From the NCBI GenBank assembly GCA_964572855.1, contig CAZNGF010000029.1, forward strand, positions 1 through 32,484: DNA of 32,484 bases, written 5' to 3'. This DNA comes from CAZNGF01 sp964572855 (GTDB lineage Bacteria > Bipolaricaulota > Bipolaricaulia > RBG-16-55-9 > JAJCYT01). The notes under the pieces were generated by a model. That model worked only from the letters and a program-made list of their open reading frames with translations. It was not told the DNA's origin and made no database searches. Positions within the stretch are counted from its first letter, which is position 1; the number at the start of each line of letters is the position of its first letter. Shown in pieces: positions 30,217 through 32,484 of the stretch. Position numbers and translations under genes: made by a program.

Positions 30217-31095
30217 ATGACCCCCCGCACGATGCTCGCCGTCAACCTGGCCAGCCGGCTGGTCCTGTTCGGGATCAAGCTCTGGGCGTTTTTCGCCACG
30301 GGCTTTCTCGTGCTGCTGGGCGAGGCGCTCAACTCGCTGGTGGACGGCATCGTGACGGGCTCGCTGCTGCTGGCCGAGCGCGTCGGGCACAAGGGCGGCG
30401 ACGACGAGCACCCCTTCGGCCACCGCCGCGCGCGGCACGTGATCTCGCTCATGGTCGCGGTTACGTTCGTGACCGTCACCAGCCTGCAGCTGCTGCGCGA
30501 GGCGATCCCGCGCCTGTTCGAGCCCGTCCCGCCCGGCGAGCCCGGTTTGGCCTACGCCGTGCTCTGGGCCTCGTTCGTGGTCAATTTCGCGCCGCTGCTG
30601 GCCTTCTACGTCGGCCGGCAGCGCGGGGACATCCTGATCAAGACCGCGCGCTCCGACACGCTCAACGATCAGGTGACGATCCTGGCCGCGCTCGGGGGCG
30701 TGTGGCTGGCGGCGCAAGGGTTCCTGTGGGCGGACCCGGCGGCCTCGATCGTGGTGGCGCTGCTGATCGCGGCCAACGGCGCGCTGCTGATGCGCGAGAA
30801 CGGGAAGTTCCTGCTGGGGCGCTCGCCCGGACCGGAGTTCTACGACCGAGTCGAGCGCGCCGTGCTGGACGTGCGGGGCGTCGAGGGCGTGCACGACATG
30901 ATCGCGGAGTACATCGGCCCCGACGCCGTCCACATGGACATGGACATCGAGGTCGCCCCCGACTTGACCGTGCGCGAGGCCGACGTGATCGACCGGCGCG
31001 TCAAGGCCAGGCTGCACGAGCTCGGCGTGCTCTCCGCCGAGGTGCACCCCTGCGCGCACCGCGGCGACCTGCGCAAGATCCACCGGGAGCTTTGA
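30217..31095 (+). CDS. Cation diffusion facilitator (CDF) family transporter
   Basis: A 292-residue inner-membrane protein with about six TM helices and a C-terminal cytoplasmic domain (ERAVLDVRGVEGVHDMIAEY, VHMDMDIEVAPDLTVREADV). The CDF signature after TM2 is present as HPFGHRRARH. The metal site is unusual: the TM2 motif reads GEALNSLVD (Asn39, Asp43) and TM5 reads SDTLND (Asp147, Asp151), so the usual TM2 Asp is Asn and the TM5 His is Asp. This suggests a metal other than zinc, possibly manganese or iron. The ATG at 30217 is chosen because upstream in-frame sequence lies in a repeat. Its 3' end is duplicated at 31997-32054. Confidence 0.88.
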   Translation: MTPRTMLAVNLASRLVLFGIKLWAFFATGFLVLLGEALNSLVDGIVTGSLLLAERVGHKGGDDEHPFGHRRARHVISLMVAVTFVTVTSLQLLREAIPRLFEPVPPGEPGLAYAVLWASFVVNFAPLLAFYVGRQRGDILIKTARSDTLNDQVTILAALGGVWLAAQGFLWADPAASIVVALLIAANGALLMRENGKFLLGRSPGPEFYDRVERAVLDVRGVEGVHDMIAEYIGPDAVHMDMDIEVAPDLTVREADVIDRRVKARLHELGVLSAEVHPCAHRGDLRKIHREL

Positions 31096-31096
31096 C
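31039..31096 (+). repeat. 58-bp direct repeat, copy 1 (3' end of the CDF gene)
   Basis: These 58 bases end with the TGAC that contains the CDF stop codon and recur at 31997-32054 with two mismatches. Flanking bases on both sides differ between the copies, so the repeat boundaries are sharp. Confidence 0.93.
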
Positions 31097-31139
31097 CCTA
31101 AACCGAAAGTCCTGACACTTATCCCGACGACCCGCAAAT

Positions 31140-31160
31140 GGCCCTTCCATAGGAAAGGCC
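31140..31160 (+). terminator. Possible hairpin between CDF gene and toxin promoter
   Basis: GGCCCTTCC, ATA, GGAAAGGCC forms a 9-bp stem with one mismatch. It lies directly before the -35 box of the toxin-antitoxin promoter. It has no T-run. Confidence 0.35.
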
Positions 31161-31191
31161 TTGACAAACAGATTTGCCAACTATAGTTTGC
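31161..31191 (+). promoter_or_regulatory. Promoter and operator of the toxin-antitoxin pair
   Basis: TTGACA at 31161-31166 and TATAGT at 31182-31187 form a promoter with a short 15-bp spacer. A 10-bp palindrome AACTATAGTT (31179-31188), extended by GC/GC flanks, covers the -10 box, as expected for autorepression by the antitoxin or complex. Confidence 0.6.
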
Positions 31192-31222
31192 ATATGGTGT
31201 TCTGAATGCACAGGATAGGGAA

Positions 31223-31561
31223 ATGAGCCGAGACGCCGAACCGAAGCAGGTGATTGTCTATCAGGACGAAAACGGCCGGGAGCCGTTCTCGGAATGGGTC
31301 GACGAACTGCGGGACGCCAAAGCGCGACGGCAGGTTTTGCGGCGATTGAGTCGGCTTAAACACGGCAACTACGGCGACTGTTCGCCGGTTGGCGAAGGGC
31401 TGTCAGAGATGCGCATCCACTACGGACCGGGTTACCGTGTCTATTTCCGGGAAGCCGGGGATGACCGGATCGTCATTCTGTGTGGCGGAACGAAGCGCAC
31501 GCAGAACAAGGGTATCGCCACAGCAAGGGAGTATTGGAAGGAGTTCAAGAGCCATGACTAG
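31223..31561 (+). CDS. RelE/HigB-like toxin (HI1419-type addiction module killer protein)
   Basis: A 112-residue protein with the RelE/ParE-like plan of the HI1419 family: VIVYQDENGREPFSEWVDEL, KARRQVLRRLSRLKHGNYGD, then EGLSEMRIHYGPGYRVYF, IVILCGGTKRTQNKGI and a C-terminal AREYWKEF. Members are ribosome-dependent or related RNases that block translation. AGGATAGGGAA precedes the ATG. The toxin gene comes first and overlaps the antitoxin gene by 8 bases, the usual HI1419/HI1420 order. The DNA is less GC-rich than the flanking CDF gene, in line with transfer. Confidence 0.9.
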   Translation: MSRDAEPKQVIVYQDENGREPFSEWVDELRDAKARRQVLRRLSRLKHGNYGDCSPVGEGLSEMRIHYGPGYRVYFREAGDDRIVILCGGTKRTQNKGIATAREYWKEFKSHD

Positions 31562-31874
31562 AACGTATAGAACGCTTGATGAGGTTCAGATCGAGTATCT
31601 GGAGAACCATCCCGAAGAGATCGAGGCTTTCATCGAAGAGGCCTTCGATGAATACGCGGAGGAAGGCGATGCCGCTGTCCTGCTTTCGTTACTGCGCGTG
31701 GTCGCACAAGCGAAGGGCGTTTCGGACTTGGCCGAAGAGGTCGGGATGACGCGACAGGGGCTTCAAAAGGCCTTGTCGGAGAAGGGGAATCCGCGCTTCG
31801 ACAATATCAACGCCATCATGCACGCGCTTGGCTATCGCCTGAAGCCGGAACGCCTGGCACGAACGATGCAGTGA
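31554..31874 (+). CDS. HI1420-type antitoxin with helix-turn-helix
   Basis: The 106-residue protein starts at ATG 31554, preceded by GGAAGGAG and overlapping the toxin stop. The acidic N-terminus (EYLENHPEEIEAFIEEAFDE) likely binds the toxin. A Xre-like helix-turn-helix follows (AAVLLSLLRVVAQAKGVSDL, AEEVGMTRQGLQKALSEKGN, NINAIMHALGYRL). This matches the addiction-module antidote family partnered with HI1419 toxins. It should bind the palindrome at 31176-31191 to control the operon. Confidence 0.9.
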   Translation: MTRTYRTLDEVQIEYLENHPEEIEAFIEEAFDEYAEEGDAAVLLSLLRVVAQAKGVSDLAEEVGMTRQGLQKALSEKGNPRFDNINAIMHALGYRLKPERLARTMQ

Positions 31875-31878
31875 AACT

Positions 31879-31898
31879 CCCCCGGCAGGAGCCGGGGG
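31879..31898 (+). terminator. Strong hairpin after the antitoxin gene
   Basis: CCCCCGGC-AGGA-GCCGGGGG is a perfect 8-bp stem with a 4-base loop, followed by CTTCGT, starting 5 bases after the stop codon. It may be a terminator. It also looks like the end hairpin of the TnpB element at 32060-32080, so a relict element end is possible. Confidence 0.55.
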
Positions 31899-31996
31899 CT
31901 TCGTCGGCTGAATGAAACGTTGCCCGAATCACAATCACCGGTGATGACGCTCACTGCTTCGCCCCAGCTTGTGATTTATGATCTTTTATAGAAAGA

Positions 31997-32054
31997 GAGG
32001 TGCACCCGTGCGCGCACCGCGGCGACCTGCGCAAGATCCACCGGGAGTTTTGAC
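31997..32054 (+). repeat. 58-bp direct repeat, copy 2, abutting the TnpB element end
   Basis: This copy matches 56 of 58 bases of 31039-31096, including the last codons and stop of the CDF gene, but has no CDF gene in front of it. Its last bases TTTTGAC join directly to the right end of the TnpB element. The bases upstream (about 31900-31996) hold no gene. Confidence 0.93.
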
Positions 32055-32200
32055 ATACTCCCCACGGCTGAAGCCGGGGGATTCTGGGGTCAAGCGAGAG
32101 TTGCTTCCAAAGGCGGAAGTCTGATACTCTCTAGCCCAAGGGTCGATGCCCCAACCCTATAGATATTCCTGGCTGCGTTGTGGTCCCTACCGAGTTCAAG
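32050..32200 (-). ncRNA. Predicted omega-RNA (reRNA) region and right end of the TnpB element
   Basis: Downstream of tnpB on the minus strand is a conserved end hairpin, CCCC-A-CGGCT-GA-AGCCG-GGGG on the plus strand (32060-32080), followed by ATGTCAA. Known IS605-type elements make an RNA covering the tnpB 3' end and this hairpin, whose 3' tail is the host flank and acts as guide. Exact RNA ends cannot be set from sequence; the interval is approximate. Confidence 0.45.
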
Positions 32201-32484
32201 ACCACAGCCCCCACAACGATAGATTCTCTCTTTCAGCGGCATCGGCTGACGCTGGCCGCACTCAGAACACACCTGAGTCGTGGGTTCAAAGCGATCCAGC
32301 TTCACCACGCGCTTGCCTCGTTTGTTAGACAGGTATTTCAAAATCGAGAGAAATTCTGCAAAACCCAGGTCGCTGACCTTGCGCCCCCATAGCCGCTGCA
32401 TGGCCTTGAGGTTCAAGTCCTCAAACACCAGCACGTCGAATTGATCCAACAAGCGGTGGGCCAGCTTGAAATGAGCGTCCCTAC
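32090..32484 (-). CDS. tnpB: TnpB (IS200/IS605 RNA-guided nuclease), C-terminal part, cut by window edge
   Basis: The frame is open to the window end and covers the last 131 residues. It shows KLAHRLLDQFDVLVFEDLN with the RuvC-II glutamate, then the zinc finger CSECGQ...YRCGGCG and the RuvC-III aspartate in GRDHNAARNIYRVGA. These catalytic parts are intact; RuvC-I lies outside the window. No tnpA is seen. TnpB is an RNA-guided DNA endonuclease that promotes retention of its element. The element's right end sits against the second copy of the CDF 3' end. Confidence 0.93.
   Translation of the reverse strand, partial: RDAHFKLAHRLLDQFDVLVFEDLNLKAMQRLWGRKVSDLGFAEFLSILKYLSNKRGKRVVKLDRFEPTTQVCSECGQRQPMPLKERIYRCGGCGLELGRDHNAARNIYRVGASTLGLESIRLPPLEATLA

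Overview
This is a high-GC bacterial chromosome segment, probably from an uncultured lineage. It has secreted, multi-domain surface proteins (Fn3-like, PKD, dockerin-like and FlgD-like modules), a class III cyclase fused to NB-ARC/TPR domains, strong GGAGG-type ribosome binding sites and sigma70-like promoters (TTGNNN, 16-18 bp, TAtAcT/TAgAcT). This mix would fit groups such as Bipolaricaulota (Acetothermia) or Chloroflexota, but no rRNA or other marker is present and the assignment is a guess. No tRNA, rRNA or CRISPR array was seen.

Left part (1-6020) is accessory DNA. It starts with the N-terminus of a REP-associated tyrosine transposase. Next come a MazG-like pyrophosphohydrolase coupled to a nuclease-like/DUF2075 helicase, a lower-GC pair of unknown genes, and a minus-strand cluster of a HEPN protein with a small partner, DUF2442 and another small protein. 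A broken DUF2442 copy and a truncated AAA ATPase follow.

Centre (6020-14480, plus strand): a tandem UspA plus cyclic-nucleotide-binding protein overlaps a secreted vWA-subtilisin protein. After these come a membrane-anchored, apparently degenerate 5'-nucleotidase-like protein and a cyclase-NB-ARC-TPR protein, with a small MITE-like repeat just before the last.

Minus-strand block (14480-26760): a PLD-like protein with a degenerate HKD motif; a large secreted repeat protein; a five-gene operon (TetR, secreted protein, MMPL/RND transporter, thrombospondin type 3 repeat protein, small membrane protein) with a palindromic operator at its promoter; a secreted metzincin-type zinc protease; and a membrane-anchored discoidin-like protein. 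The protease mRNA leader (about 25150-25249, minus strand) carries a clear cyclic-di-GMP-I (GEMM) riboswitch whose closing helix ends just before the start codon. This is the most interesting find of the window.

Right part (26760-32484): riboflavin genes ribE-ribBA-ribH, a methyltransferase, a cation diffusion facilitator, an HI1419/HI1420-type toxin-antitoxin pair and the 3' end of a TnpB element. A 58-bp piece of the CDF gene 3' end occurs twice, on either side of the toxin-antitoxin pair, and the second copy abuts the TnpB element end. Palindromic repeats bounded by GTAGGG/CCCTAC are scattered across the window and may be related to the transposase at the left edge.
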